Below the pieces are notes generated by a model, which was not told where the DNA came from, searched no databases, and worked only from the letters and a program-made list of their open reading frames with translations. A stretch of 64,000 nt of DNA from contig JAIEOQ010000008.1 of NCBI GenBank assembly GCA_019750335.1, forward strand, positions 558,001-622,000, in the 5' to 3' direction. The stretch comes from Candidatus Obscuribacterales bacterium (lineage in GTDB: Bacteria > Cyanobacteriota > Vampirovibrionia > Obscuribacterales > Obscuribacteraceae). Positions 1 through 8,434 of this stretch are shown here, piece after piece (position 1 is the first letter of the stretch; each line of letters opens with the position of its first letter). Both the position numbers and the translations under genes were made by a program.

Positions 1-19
1 CAATAGTTGCAATAAACAA

Positions 20-60
20 AAGAAAAGTGCGGTATGGCGACAGACACATACCGCACTTCG
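20..60 (-). terminator. Rho-independent terminator of the secreted-protein pair
   Basis: A 12-bp perfect inverted repeat (25-36 with 47-58) is followed on the minus strand by a T-rich tract. It lies 30 bp past the stop of the secreted gene at 91-633. Confidence 0.85.
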
Positions 61-90
61 GAATTCAATTCCTAAGCAACACCGGGGACA

Positions 91-633
91 CTACTTACTG
101 GTGAACGTGGCATCCACCGCGAACTTCAGGTTAGTGCTCAAGCTACCATCGGCGTTTTTAGTCACCGAGATTTCATCAAGCAAAATCTTACCGAGAGCCG
201 GTTTATCGCCAGCAATAACAGTCACACCTTTAACCAACTTGAACTTGAGCAAGTCGGTAGCGCTTTTGTTGACCGTAATATCGAGTTCGACCGCGCTCTC
301 AAGGTTAAGCTTGAAGCTCCGATCCAGAGTCACTTCTCCGGCAGTGCAATTCAGCGTCAACCGATCACCCTTACGGCTCAGACTAGTGACGTTGAGCTTT
401 TTCACCAGTGCCTTTACATTCGCCGCGCTGACTTTCTTGAGGAAATCATCAACGGTAACGGTGCTGCCATCGGGCACAGCATCAATCACTTCTTTGACAA
501 TATCCTGCACTTGCTGGACTTCGCTAGCATTAGCGGTCAAGTTCGTAGGCGTAGGCACCGCCGCCTGGCAGAAAGGCGCAAAAGCAAGCGAAGCAGCAAG
601 CAAAAGAGCGAGAAGGGAAGGGATACGAAACAT
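91..633 (-). CDS. Secreted protein of unknown function, paralog of the upstream gene
   Basis: The 180-residue product starts with a typical Sec signal peptide (a hydrophobic stretch from residue 6, AxA-type cleavage near residue 24). The rest has no recognised domain. It looks like a beta-rich soluble exported protein. Residues 52-95 align with its neighbour at 661-1215: both have a DAVPDG motif followed by a DDF/EDF segment and an SRKG motif. The pair therefore arose by tandem duplication. The ATG at 633 is preceded by GGAG at good spacing. The two genes are 27 bp apart on one strand and probably share a transcript ending at the hairpin at 20-60. Function unknown; a periplasmic or outer-membrane-associated role is inference. 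Confidence 0.82.
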   Translation of the reverse strand: MFRIPSLLALLLAASLAFAPFCQAAVPTPTNLTANASEVQQVQDIVKEVIDAVPDGSTVTVDDFLKKVSAANVKALVKKLNVTSLSRKGDRLTLNCTAGEVTLDRSFKLNLESAVELDITVNKSATDLLKFKLVKGVTVIAGDKPALGKILLDEISVTKNADGSLSTNLKFAVDATFTSK

Positions 634-660
634 GGTCTTCTCCGTGTGTTAATCGAACGC

Positions 661-1215
661 TTAAGGCGTCTTGGTTGGCGCAGGAAGAGTGATGTTGAAA
701 GGCAAGCGCGGAATAAAACGCAACTTGCGCAGAACTCCGGAAATTTTCACCGATTGATCCGCGTTGCGCGTCATGGTTGCGCTTTCGAGCGTAGGCGTAC
801 CAAGACCGGCCGGCATCTGGACCGTAACTCCGGTAATTGACTCCATCTTGATCGAATCCGGACCGGCAGTCAGATCACACTCGACTGTCTTGCCGAGGTT
901 GACCGTAATACCGCCGTCAGTAACCGAAGGACCGGGCTGACATTCAAGAACGACGTGTCCGCCCTTGCGACTGATTTTAGTCGGCTTCATCAAGCGCAGA
1001 AGCCCGGCAACATCATCGCCAGCCTTCTTGCTGAAGTCTTCAAAAGAGATTGAGCCGCCGTCAGGCACCGCGTCCAAAAAGCGCTCACCGATAGTTTTAG
1101 TTGGCGATACAGCCGAAATTTCAGCAGCATTTTCTTCAGCGGCAGAAGCATTCAGCGAGGGAAGGAAGAAAGCAAAGAGAGAAAGCAAACAAGCACAACG
1201 AAATGCAAAAGGCAT
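661..1215 (-). CDS. Secreted protein of unknown function, first of a paralogous pair
   Basis: The 184-residue product has a signal peptide (hydrophobic residues 8-20, cleavage likely after the ASA near residue 25). A mature region related to the next gene follows: DAVPDG, EDF and ISRKG motifs in the same order. The C-terminus is proline-rich and basic. The ATG at 1215 has AGAGG upstream at 5 bp. No catalytic motif is visible. It is the promoter-proximal member of a two-gene unit and its promoter should lie in the 1216-1704 gap. I do not recognise the family. Confidence 0.8.
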   Translation of the reverse strand: MPFAFRCACLLSLFAFFLPSLNASAAEENAAEISAVSPTKTIGERFLDAVPDGGSISFEDFSKKAGDDVAGLLRLMKPTKISRKGGHVVLECQPGPSVTDGGITVNLGKTVECDLTAGPDSIKMESITGVTVQMPAGLGTPTLESATMTRNADQSVKISGVLRKLRFIPRLPFNITLPAPTKTP

Positions 1216-1704
1216 AAAAACCTCTTTTTGCGTTGAATTTTGGCTAAGGGTTGTGGTTGATGTAAGGCTGAATGCAATCCGTTGCTAATGCAGAGTAAAT
1301 GAGTACCCCCGCAACCTAGCTAAACCACGCCTCGTACCGCAAGTCTTAACGGACTGGTGTTATAGGCATTTCACCCAAGAAGAGATGTCATAAGCGGACT
1401 TAGCCCATTTGCACCTCGCACACCGCAATCATCCTGACAAGCCGCCAGGTAGGAACGCCTGCCAGCAAGGATTTCCGGGCTTCGATTCCAGCGCTTAAAA
1501 AACATGATCCTGGAACCGAGGAAGGGCTTTTTTCTAAGTTATTACAGCACTCTTATTACTTTTCAAATGCGAGATCAAGATTACTCAAAGTCACAGCTAA
1601 CCCACAAAACCGCTTTAAGTCAACCAGGAGCCCGTTTGCTACTTGCGTAGCCTCCTTAACTCAACGACGAGCGGAATTATCCGCTCAGGTTGGAGAACAT
1701 CAAC
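1216..1704. other. Divergent intergenic region
   Basis: About 490 bp separate the minus-strand secreted pair from the plus-strand C39-like gene. I see no convincing gene or RNA in it. It presumably holds both divergent promoters, but no clear -35/-10 pair stood out. Confidence 0.5.
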
Positions 1705-2271
1705 ATGAGTACACACAAAATTCCGGCTGGCGCAATTAAAATCAATTTGCGTAACGTGCAACAAAACGACAATTTTTCTTGCGGTCCAGGCTCGGCAATG
1801 GCTGTTTTTGCTTGGTGCGGCGTTGGGCCGGAGACTTTGAACGAGTACCGGAAAGCACTTAAAACTACAAGCGATCACGGCACTCCCAGTCAAGAGATCG
1901 TCCGCTACGCCTTGGCGCTCGGACTGGATGCCACCGTACACAATGGCATGACCCGCGCTCAGCTCAAGCAATATCTTGACGAAGCCACCCCGGTAATACT
2001 GTCATTTCAAGCTTATGCCGCGGACTCTAAAGTTTATGACGACTCGGCAATCAACGATGACGGACATTATGCAGTGGCAATCGGCTATGACGCAGATGAC
2101 TTTTTTTACTTCATGGACCCAAGTATCTGCGGTAAGCCAGGCTTCTTAAGCTGGGAAGATCTGAACAAACGCTGGCATGATCGAGAAGCCAGCAACGAAC
2201 TTTCACATCATTTGGGTCTCGTTATTAAGCCGAAACATCCGCGTACAGAGCTGGCACGAAAGATTGATTGA
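1705..2271 (+). CDS. C39-like papain-fold peptidase-family protein
   Basis: The 188-residue protein has the residues of a C39-like (papain-fold) cysteine peptidase in the expected order. There is a Gln around position 20, Cys26 in SCGPGSA, His121 in DGHYAVAIGYD and Asp138 in FMDPS. C39 domains cleave double-glycine leaders, but free-standing C39-like proteins often have unknown substrates. Nothing here shows a transporter or a leader peptide. There is no signal peptide. I prefer the ATG at 1705, which has GGAG 9 bp upstream, over the TTG at 1690, whose codon overlaps that site. It ends 8 bp before the start of the lipoprotein gene, so the two are probably one transcription unit. Confidence 0.82.
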   Translation: MSTHKIPAGAIKINLRNVQQNDNFSCGPGSAMAVFAWCGVGPETLNEYRKALKTTSDHGTPSQEIVRYALALGLDATVHNGMTRAQLKQYLDEATPVILSFQAYAADSKVYDDSAINDDGHYAVAIGYDADDFFYFMDPSICGKPGFLSWEDLNKRWHDREASNELSHHLGLVIKPKHPRTELARKID

Positions 2272-2279
2272 GAGGTTTT

Positions 2280-3377
2280 ATGCGCAAAAATTGTTTATGG
2301 ATAACGCTTCTGCTTATCTGCACCGGAGTCGGTTGTCGTTCCGAATCAGGATCAACCACACCCACAGCCAAACAAGCATCAACAGCCGAGTCAGTTCAAG
2401 AAACCGCGTTAATTAACAAGACCGAGTTGATGCCTGAAAGCTCGGATGAACTCTCCCGCCGTCATGTTTATGACCAATCCGGATTAGAGCTGGAAACCCA
2501 TATTCTCTATCGCAACCAGTTGACGGTCAGCCGCTATTACAGAGCTGAAGACGGCTCGCTCAAAGAAGAGACTGTCACAAGCGGATTTAGTAAGCGCAAA
2601 AGTCGTATCGCTTACAGCGCCGGCGGCAAAATAGCAATCGACGGAGAAGAGACACGAGCTGACGGCACCCTAATCTGGACTTTACGCTCTCAAGCCGACG
2701 GCAGCGTCAAAAAGACCACATTCTGGTACGACGGTACTCGTGTTTTTTCCGAAAAAACAATCGCTAAAAACGGTCGTTTCAACATAACTTATTTTCGCAA
2801 AAGCGGAGCGATATTCGGTACCGCTTCAGGCAAAATGCCGGATATTATTTTGGCGCAAGACTTTTTCAACAGCACGCGTCCGGCACAGAAGAATCAAGCC
2901 ACCACTCGTGTTGAATATCCCAACGCCCAAGAAAAAGTTGCCACCATCAGTGAAGCCAACGGCAGCAAAATTCGCGGTATATTCAAGGCAAAAAACAGCA
3001 TTCACGGTACCGCCTGGATTCCGCAGGTGATCGAAGAGTACGATGTTCAGGGTAAGCTTGTGCGTAAAGCTTATTTGGATGAATACGGCAATCATCCTCA
3101 ACGCAGCGAAACATTCACCGCCGATGGCAGCAAGATTGTACGTACCATCGAGCCGAAATGGAACATTTACGACGAATACGAAGAGCGATTTGATACCAAC
3201 GGCATCAGCTCAGGACGCAAGAGCAGCGGCATTCGCTACTACGGACTAACTGATTATCAAGAAATCGGAAATCGCAAAGATACCTTTCTTTCCATTTTCT
3301 TTCTCGATACCGGCAACGATCCTGAACTGAAATGGTACAACCAAGAAATGTACCCGCAGTATCGAAACGAAGATTGA
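2280..3377 (+). CDS. Putative lipoprotein with YD-like repeats
   Basis: The 365-residue product begins with a lipoprotein signal (hydrophobic core, then VGC as lipobox), so it is probably membrane-anchored outside the cytoplasm. The mature chain is polar. It repeats short units of the type 'D-x-x-G-x-L' and 'ADGS', similar to the YD/MORN-like beta-hairpin units in bacterial surface proteins. I see no catalytic motif. The ATG at 2280 has GAGAGG just upstream, overlapping the stop of the C39-like gene. The two genes are co-transcribed and end at the terminator at 3402-3444. Function unknown; a cell-surface role is inference. Confidence 0.8.
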   Translation: MRKNCLWITLLLICTGVGCRSESGSTTPTAKQASTAESVQETALINKTELMPESSDELSRRHVYDQSGLELETHILYRNQLTVSRYYRAEDGSLKEETVTSGFSKRKSRIAYSAGGKIAIDGEETRADGTLIWTLRSQADGSVKKTTFWYDGTRVFSEKTIAKNGRFNITYFRKSGAIFGTASGKMPDIILAQDFFNSTRPAQKNQATTRVEYPNAQEKVATISEANGSKIRGIFKAKNSIHGTAWIPQVIEEYDVQGKLVRKAYLDEYGNHPQRSETFTADGSKIVRTIEPKWNIYDEYEERFDTNGISSGRKSSGIRYYGLTDYQEIGNRKDTFLSIFFLDTGNDPELKWYNQEMYPQYRNED

Positions 3378-3401
3378 TACCGTGTTCATGGCGAAGCTTT
3401 C

Positions 3402-3444
3402 AACAGACGGCTGGAGTTAACTAATCCAGCCGTCTGTTTTATTT
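3402..3444 (+). terminator. Rho-independent terminator
   Basis: A perfect 14-bp stem (3402-3415 with 3425-3438) with a 9-nt loop is followed by TTATTT. It ends the C39-like/lipoprotein unit. Confidence 0.92.
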
Positions 3445-3480
3445 CAACAACTTAGATTAGTTGCTTAAGTAATGTCGCTT

Positions 3481-3625
3481 TAAACGGCCCTAGGTGCCGA
3501 TGACAAAATTGTCACCATCTTAATGTAATTCATCAAATCCAAAACAGCCATAAATAGAGGCTTTTCACGCCAAGCGATATTATTAACGATAACCATAAAT
3601 TGTCATCGGCACCTAGGGCCGTTTA
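3481..3625. mobile_element. MITE-like element with 26-bp perfect terminal inverted repeats
   Basis: Positions 3481-3506 are the exact reverse complement of 3600-3625. The 93 bp between them code for nothing. Both ends finish in TA, which fits the TA target duplication of IS630/Tc1-mariner-type elements. The left repeat also forms a small hairpin with the adjoining bases (TGACAA, AA, TTGTCA at 3501-3514). It lies just past a strong terminator, between convergent genes. No second copy was noticed in this window, so a non-mobile structured RNA remains possible. Confidence 0.55.
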
Positions 3626-3763
3626 CGAAGATTGCTCGCCAGATTCGTTACCAATGGCTGCGTAAGCTGTTTCTATAATTTTTCACTATTTATACTATCA
3701 TCGATAATAAGCAGTGGTGCACTGGCACTCAAATGGGAGCGCCTCCGTTTGTACTGATTTGCC

Positions 3764-4627
3764 TTACTTAAATTCAAATGTCGCTACACCGGATAACTTC
3801 TTCAGTTCAGCCTGTGAGCTTCCTTTGACATATTTATCGAGAAAAGCAAGACAGTAATAATCAATTGCTTTTTTTTGGGCCGGGTCAGTGTTCAGATTGG
3901 TCCAAGCAAAATGATCGGCACGATCAAATTCGACAAAATAAGCCGGAGCGCCAGTTAAGCTATAAGCACCATGAGAGCCTCTCAAAGTCGGTGTTATACC
4001 TGTGTCCCAAGTGCCGCCTTGATACATCACCGGTAGATCTATATTGCGCAAATTCTTATTCAGAAAAGGCTGGCAATAAGGTGATAAAGCAAGCACCGCT
4101 TTAATGCCGGATATTTTCCAATTTGAGCAAACATCGGTTTTCCAGCTTGGCCAAGCCCCGGCTAAACCCAGCACAGTATATCCGCCTAATGAATGACCGG
4201 CTAAAGCTATTTTTGACCAGTCTATACGCTTGCTCCAATAAGGATCTTGGTGCAAAGCTTGCAACAAGGTGGTTAGATCTTTAGCGCGATTTTTATATGT
4301 CCTGTCAGTCCAGCCGAAGGCACTGCGAAAAGCCGCTTGTTTAGCACCGCGATAACCGATGGCATCGGCATGATTCGGCGCAAATACTACATAACCGGCA
4401 CTGGACAAATTGTCTAAGATAAATGCGCATTGTTTATTATTGCCACGATAACCGTGAGAAAAAACAACCAGCGGAGCCGGTGCGGCTTCCGTTTTGGAAA
4501 ACCAGATTGCAACATCCATACCGGCGATTTTACTTAATCGATTTTGCGCAAACACCGGCAACTGAAATGCAATCAGAGAAGCAAGAATAATTAGCACTCT
4601 TGTCTGTCTGATTGCTGTCTTAACCAT
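3764..4627 (-). CDS. Secreted alpha/beta hydrolase (dienelactone-hydrolase/PAF-acetylhydrolase-like)
   Basis: The 287-residue product has an N-terminal signal peptide (hydrophobic residues 11-26, cleavage near AQ) and a complete alpha/beta-hydrolase core. The nucleophile elbow is GHSLGG with Ser146. Asp208 (GGTWDTG) and His239 (RADHF) complete the triad. The oxyanion region is FSHGYRG near residues 56-62. This arrangement suits extracytoplasmic ester hydrolysis such as lipase, esterase or PAF-acetylhydrolase-like activity. The exact substrate cannot be read from sequence. The ATG at 4627 has GGAG 9 bp upstream and is preferred over the TTG at 4642. It is a single gene convergent with the lipoprotein unit. 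Confidence 0.9.
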   Translation of the reverse strand: MVKTAIRQTRVLIILASLIAFQLPVFAQNRLSKIAGMDVAIWFSKTEAAPAPLVVFSHGYRGNNKQCAFILDNLSSAGYVVFAPNHADAIGYRGAKQAAFRSAFGWTDRTYKNRAKDLTTLLQALHQDPYWSKRIDWSKIALAGHSLGGYTVLGLAGAWPSWKTDVCSNWKISGIKAVLALSPYCQPFLNKNLRNIDLPVMYQGGTWDTGITPTLRGSHGAYSLTGAPAYFVEFDRADHFAWTNLNTDPAQKKAIDYYCLAFLDKYVKGSSQAELKKLSGVATFEFK

Positions 4628-4863
4628 GTATTTCTGCTCCAATCTCAGGTTCTGCTAGCGCTAGCTTGCCGCCAGATTAAACGAGGCTCATGGGGACAAG
4701 TACGTATTTGTTTTAACTCTAAAACTGCATATTAGATTGTTTCAGATCTCTATAACTTCTAGGTTAGGTTCATTCCCTTATTTCTTATTTTATATATAGC
4801 AAGTCACTAAAGAGCCTTATTATCAACTACCAATTTCCGCAAACACCCGAAAGGACGGTGTCT

Positions 4864-5070
4864 ATGTCGAGCCTGGCTTGCATTGTTTTGGTTTTGCTTT
4901 CGCTTGGTTTTTTCGTCTGGAGCATCGTCAGCGCTTTCGTCGAGCTTATCGCCATCGAAGCTGTCGATAACGCTATCGACAAACAGATTGTCGCCGCGAC
5001 AACTACTGCTTTCGAAGAAGCAGTACACCAGATGTTCACCCAACCAAACTTCCACTTAACTGTCATGTGA
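4864..5070 (+). CDS. Small single-pass membrane protein
   Basis: The 68-residue protein has one long hydrophobic helix at about residues 4-30. An acidic amphipathic stretch follows (VDNAIDKQ, TAFEEAV). The ATG at 4864 has AAGGA 8 bp upstream. It is 38 bp ahead of the isochorismatase-like gene on the same strand, so co-expression is likely. No family is recognised. Confidence 0.65.
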   Translation: MSSLACIVLVLLSLGFFVWSIVSAFVELIAIEAVDNAIDKQIVAATTTAFEEAVHQMFTQPNFHLTVM

Positions 5071-5108
5071 GCCCCTGGCTTTCATGACACAACCAAAAAG
5101 GAAATGTC

Positions 5109-5594
5109 ATGAAAGCTGAAAGCTCCTTGAGCGAAGACTCGGTTCTGGTCGTCATCGACATGCAACTCCTCGATGACTGCCCAACCGACGCCATTTGCAC
5201 CCAAACAATCGTTGAAAAATTGCAGGCTGCACGCTTGAATAACCGTCCGGTATTGATTGTGGAGATGGCTCATCAAGGCGGCGATCCGACTCGCCCAGCC
5301 GTGATGAACGTACTGCTTAAGCCAACGACCTACGAACACTTCACTATCGTAACCAAGGCTTCGGACGACGGTTCGGCTGAAATAATTGCTGCTTGCAACA
5401 AGCTTGGTTTTGCAACAACAAGCTTCGAGCTGTCCGGCTTGTATGCCGACGAATGCGTATTGGCTACGGCAGAAGGCTTGGCCGAACGTCTGCCTGATTG
5501 CCGCATAAGCGTTTGCAAGTCAGCTTGCAACAACGATGCCCCCGAAGTTTGGATTGAATACGCCAAAATTCCCAACGTCACCGTTTTTGAATAG
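5109..5594 (+). CDS. Isochorismatase-family cysteine hydrolase
   Basis: The 161-residue protein has the triad of the isochorismatase-like superfamily: Asp17 in VVIDMQ, Lys83 in VTKAS and Cys116 in ADECV. The cysteine is followed by the usual TA(E)G helix. The family includes nicotinamidases, N-carbamoyl hydrolases and isochorismatases, all using a Cys nucleophile on amide or vinyl-ether substrates. The chain is short (the family usually has 180-220 residues), so loops that define the substrate are reduced and I do not assign one. AAGGA precedes the ATG. The next gene starts 15 bp after the stop. Confidence 0.85.
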   Translation: MKAESSLSEDSVLVVIDMQLLDDCPTDAICTQTIVEKLQAARLNNRPVLIVEMAHQGGDPTRPAVMNVLLKPTTYEHFTIVTKASDDGSAEIIAACNKLGFATTSFELSGLYADECVLATAEGLAERLPDCRISVCKSACNNDAPEVWIEYAKIPNVTVFE

Positions 5595-5609
5595 AAAGGA
5601 GGTGAGCCT

Positions 5610-5843
5610 GTGTGGGTAGTAAAAATGACAAACGGACGCGGTCATGTTGAATGGTACGCAACTTTGGCCGTACGCGCCCAGGCTCGCCGCAAAGAGCACG
5701 CGCAACAATTCGCTAGTCGCGAAGAAGCTGAAGAGACGGCGCGAATGTGCATGCAGCAAAGCATGCGCTCCGCTTTCTCCTCTAAGTACTGGAACGAGAG
5801 CCAAAGCGTTTGGACTCTTGTCGCTACGGTCGAACCTGTCTGA
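5610..5843 (+). CDS. Small hypothetical protein with GTG start
   Basis: The 77-residue protein starts at GTG 5610. A consensus-perfect ribosome-binding site (AAAGGAGGTGA) lies 7 bp upstream, directly after the stop of the isochorismatase-like gene. The product is polar and basic, with a helical centre rich in Arg, Gln and Met. A Trp-rich start (WVV, WYATL) and end (VWTLVATV) could pair as beta strands. No family is recognised. The tight spacing argues for translational coupling to the upstream hydrolase. Confidence 0.72.
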   Translation: MWVVKMTNGRGHVEWYATLAVRAQARRKEHAQQFASREEAEETARMCMQQSMRSAFSSKYWNESQSVWTLVATVEPV

Positions 5844-5884
5844 AACTCGTATCAGTTTCCAAACCTTTTCCACGAAAGCAAACC

Positions 5885-6253
5885 ATGTCGCATTATCCTT
5901 CTTGCTACGATGACACCACCGAGGTCGGCAGAGCCCTGATCCACACTTTGCTCGGCTTAATCGCCGGGCTTTCCGCCAGCGCTTTTTCGGCAAACATCAT
6001 TTCGTTTCTTGTGATTGCCGTCAGCGCCGCGTTCGTGCTCACGGGCAGCAGTCGCATGCTACATGCCATGCGCCGTGCCGGTATTCTCGGCATCTTCTAC
6101 TTCGGGTTTTTCGGCGCCGGCGCAAGCGCCATCTTCGGCTGGGCTGTACTAGGGATTTGGCTCAAGCCGTATATGTTGGCGTACTGCATCGTTTACGGAT
6201 TGAGCATCCTCGTTTATCTGTATCGGCGGCAATACGCTTACCCGACTGACTGA
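5885..6253 (+). CDS. Polytopic membrane protein, unknown
   Basis: The 122-residue product has four predicted membrane segments (about residues 18-36, 38-56, 66-88 and 92-110), with short loops and a basic tail. The ATG at 5885 is chosen because the hydrophobic part begins soon after it; the in-frame sequence upstream overlaps the previous gene. The Shine-Dalgarno site is weak (GAAAG). No family is recognised. It follows the small GTG-start gene by 41 bp in the same run. Confidence 0.72.
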   Translation: MSHYPSCYDDTTEVGRALIHTLLGLIAGLSASAFSANIISFLVIAVSAAFVLTGSSRMLHAMRRAGILGIFYFGFFGAGASAIFGWAVLGIWLKPYMLAYCIVYGLSILVYLYRRQYAYPTD

Positions 6254-6327
6254 TTTGAAACCGTCAGCTTTAACCCCCCTGTCTTGAAGCCATTTTTCTC
6301 ATCCAAACAAAAGAAAGCGAAACTATC

Positions 6328-6591
6328 ATGTCAGACGCCTCCCGACGACGACGACGCGCCAACGCCTCGAGCAACCCTTTCCGCCGCGAGCGTTCCGCCC
6401 TGCCGGACCATCACGGCTATGAAAACGGTGGTGGCGGGCATCGTCCGACCTTACCGGAGAATCACGGCTACCACAACGGTAACAGCGGCGGATACCATCC
6501 GACCTTGCCGGAGAATTTCGGCTACCGCGACGGCGCCGCCGGGCATGAACCGACCCTGCCGCAAAATCACGGCTCCGTCTTCAGTAGCTGA
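6328..6591 (+). CDS. Small Arg-rich protein with three LPENHGY-type repeats
   Basis: The 87-residue protein opens with a highly basic segment (SRRRRR, then FRRER). It continues with about three and a half repeats of 17-18 residues, each starting LP(D/E/Q)(H/N)(H/F)GY and ending (H/Y)(R/H/E)PT. Gly, Asn and His fill the rest. There is no signal peptide or membrane segment. The repeats suggest a disordered or metal/nucleic-acid-binding tail, but that is inference. The codon use and repeat conservation at protein level support a real gene. It lies between a membrane protein and the 366-residue orphan. Confidence 0.68.
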   Translation: MSDASRRRRRANASSNPFRRERSALPDHHGYENGGGGHRPTLPENHGYHNGNSGGYHPTLPENFGYRDGAAGHEPTLPQNHGSVFSS

Positions 6592-6687
6592 TCCTTCGGG
6601 ACACGGCAAGTAAGCGCAAGTTGAGTTGATGATTTGAATTTACACCCGAATCCTTCGGGCTATTTCTTTACGGAGAAGGAGAATCCC

Positions 6688-7788
6688 ATGAGTGTTGAAT
6701 TCGGCACGCACATGACGGTGATTGCTGGACAGGGACGCTGTGTGGTCATCCGGCACAATCCGCCGCGCCCTTATAGCGACGTTCTGCGCGACATCGGTCG
6801 GCAGGTCGCCACCCGCGAAGGTGAACTCACTCCACGCCAACCGTATTTCGACGGCGTTAGCACCGGTGAACCGGTGGATCTCAACGCCGCCAACGTCACC
6901 GGTACTTTTCGCGATGCCAGTGGTCGGGTCCGCCCGATTACCGGCTTAGTCGGTGCCTCCATCGCCAGCATCATCGGCGGTGAACCTTTCGGTAACATCT
7001 CGCGATTTGCCGTCGCTCTTTATCAGGAAGCCTACAAGGCGCTCCTGGCTGAAGGTAAGATCGGCAAAAGCGGTTTCCGCAAAGGTCTGGCCGGCGGCAT
7101 GGAAGCGCTGGAAACGCTCTTCCACGCCAAAGTGCAAGAGCTGGTGCAGAACGGCTTCCGCGAGCGCTATCGGGCACACATCAATCAAAGCGATGTGCGT
7201 TTGATTCGCTCTCTCGGCGACAAGAAAAGCGGAGCCAAACCCCAAAAGCGTCGCCGCTTTGATGTGCGACAGCTTGAGTTGATCATGGAAGACGCCGAAA
7301 CGGCAGCGCCGTCGGCTTCGACCGTGGACTTCACCAAGCTGCCCAACATCAAGGACAATCCGCTGATCCGTGTTGCTGGTGCAAACGCCGGCGCGGAAGT
7401 CAAAGCACGGCAACCGCGCTTGGGAGCCAACAAGTGCACTCGTTCGGTGCGGGACGGCGGCTTCGGCTGCTACACCGACTACACCGGACACTGCCGTGCC
7501 GTTCCGCCTCTGCACGCGCAAACTATCTTCGGCATCCTGCGTACGGAAGGCGCTCTCAATTCCGAGCACGCTTTCAATGCCGATGATTACGCGGCTATCG
7601 CCAAAGCAGCCAGCGCCTACCGCCGTCAACAGAGCATCGGCGGCGGCAACATCTGCCCGGCGTCTGCCGAGTTCGTCATCCGCGTCTATCGGCTCCTCAA
7701 ACTGAGCGAAACGCATTTGATGCAACTGGCTGTCGAAGATCTGGCTGCGCTTTACGACGGCTACATCGCCGCCAAGCGCGACCAGTAA
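6688..7788 (+). CDS. Conserved-looking protein of unknown function
   Basis: The 366-residue soluble protein starts at ATG 6688, behind a strong AAGGAG site. I recognise no family. The N-terminal third is mixed alpha/beta, followed by a helical middle (about residues 110-170) and a basic linker (KKSGAKPQKRRR). An Ala/Pro-rich hinge separates this from a C-terminal domain with clustered cysteines (NKC, FGCY, GHC at about residues 250-275) that could hold a metal. The stop is 38 bp before the next gene. No membrane segments are seen. Confidence 0.8.
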   Translation: MSVEFGTHMTVIAGQGRCVVIRHNPPRPYSDVLRDIGRQVATREGELTPRQPYFDGVSTGEPVDLNAANVTGTFRDASGRVRPITGLVGASIASIIGGEPFGNISRFAVALYQEAYKALLAEGKIGKSGFRKGLAGGMEALETLFHAKVQELVQNGFRERYRAHINQSDVRLIRSLGDKKSGAKPQKRRRFDVRQLELIMEDAETAAPSASTVDFTKLPNIKDNPLIRVAGANAGAEVKARQPRLGANKCTRSVRDGGFGCYTDYTGHCRAVPPLHAQTIFGILRTEGALNSEHAFNADDYAAIAKAASAYRRQQSIGGGNICPASAEFVIRVYRLLKLSETHLMQLAVEDLAALYDGYIAAKRDQ

Positions 7789-7826
7789 ACAATAACGTCA
7801 AACCTGTTTCGGAAAGGAGGTGATTC

Positions 7827-8321
7827 ATGAAGTTCATTCAAGTACCGCTTAACGAAGATGATTTGGTAATTCACGCCACGCTTGTCGGCGGCAAAGTTGT
7901 TTGTCACTCCAAGATTCATCGCCTTTCCGAAACGGTTTGGCGGCTCTTCTGGATTGAAACAACTGGCGACAAGCGATCTCATGGCTACGGCTCTGCACAT
8001 TTGAAAAATCTGATCGACCAGATCAAGAATCTCGACAGCAAGGCCCGTGGTTTTGCTTTCGAAATTCCCAGCCGCCACTTTGACCGTCTTGAAGAAAAGC
8101 TCGAGACGGACGAACAACTCGAACGGCAGCGCCGCGGTCTGTTCTACGAACGGCTCGGCGCTAAATTGTGGGACGGACATAACAATCCGTACCCGAACAA
8201 TCAGCTGCAAAAAGTGGAACTCATGTGGTTCCAATTGAGCGACACACTGATCGGTCAGTCGGACATCGAGGTCATGCTCGCTTATCTCAAACAGACTCAC
8301 CCCTATTGGTTTAGCAATTAA
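7827..8321 (+). CDS. GNAT-like acetyltransferase-family protein
   Basis: The 164-residue protein resembles GNAT N-acetyltransferases. SHGYGSAHL (about residues 51-59) recalls the acetyl-CoA pyrophosphate loop of motif A. RRGLFYERLGAKLW (about residues 95-108) recalls motif B, where the Tyr follows an FY pair, and is followed by a Y/P segment as in one GNAT subgroup. The motif A match is imperfect (one of the loop glycines is lost), so activity is not certain. The ATG follows a perfect AAAGGAGGTGA site. The acceptor substrate is unknown. Confidence 0.7.
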   Translation: MKFIQVPLNEDDLVIHATLVGGKVVCHSKIHRLSETVWRLFWIETTGDKRSHGYGSAHLKNLIDQIKNLDSKARGFAFEIPSRHFDRLEEKLETDEQLERQRRGLFYERLGAKLWDGHNNPYPNNQLQKVELMWFQLSDTLIGQSDIEVMLAYLKQTHPYWFSN

Positions 8322-8434
8322 CAATTTGCGAGGGCTCAAGAAAAAGCCGCCTGGGCTGCGGTGATTCAACGTTTGCGCTCGGTCTGAAGCTGATTCGTTT
8401 CTTTCATTACCATCAACATCACGCGAGCTGATTT

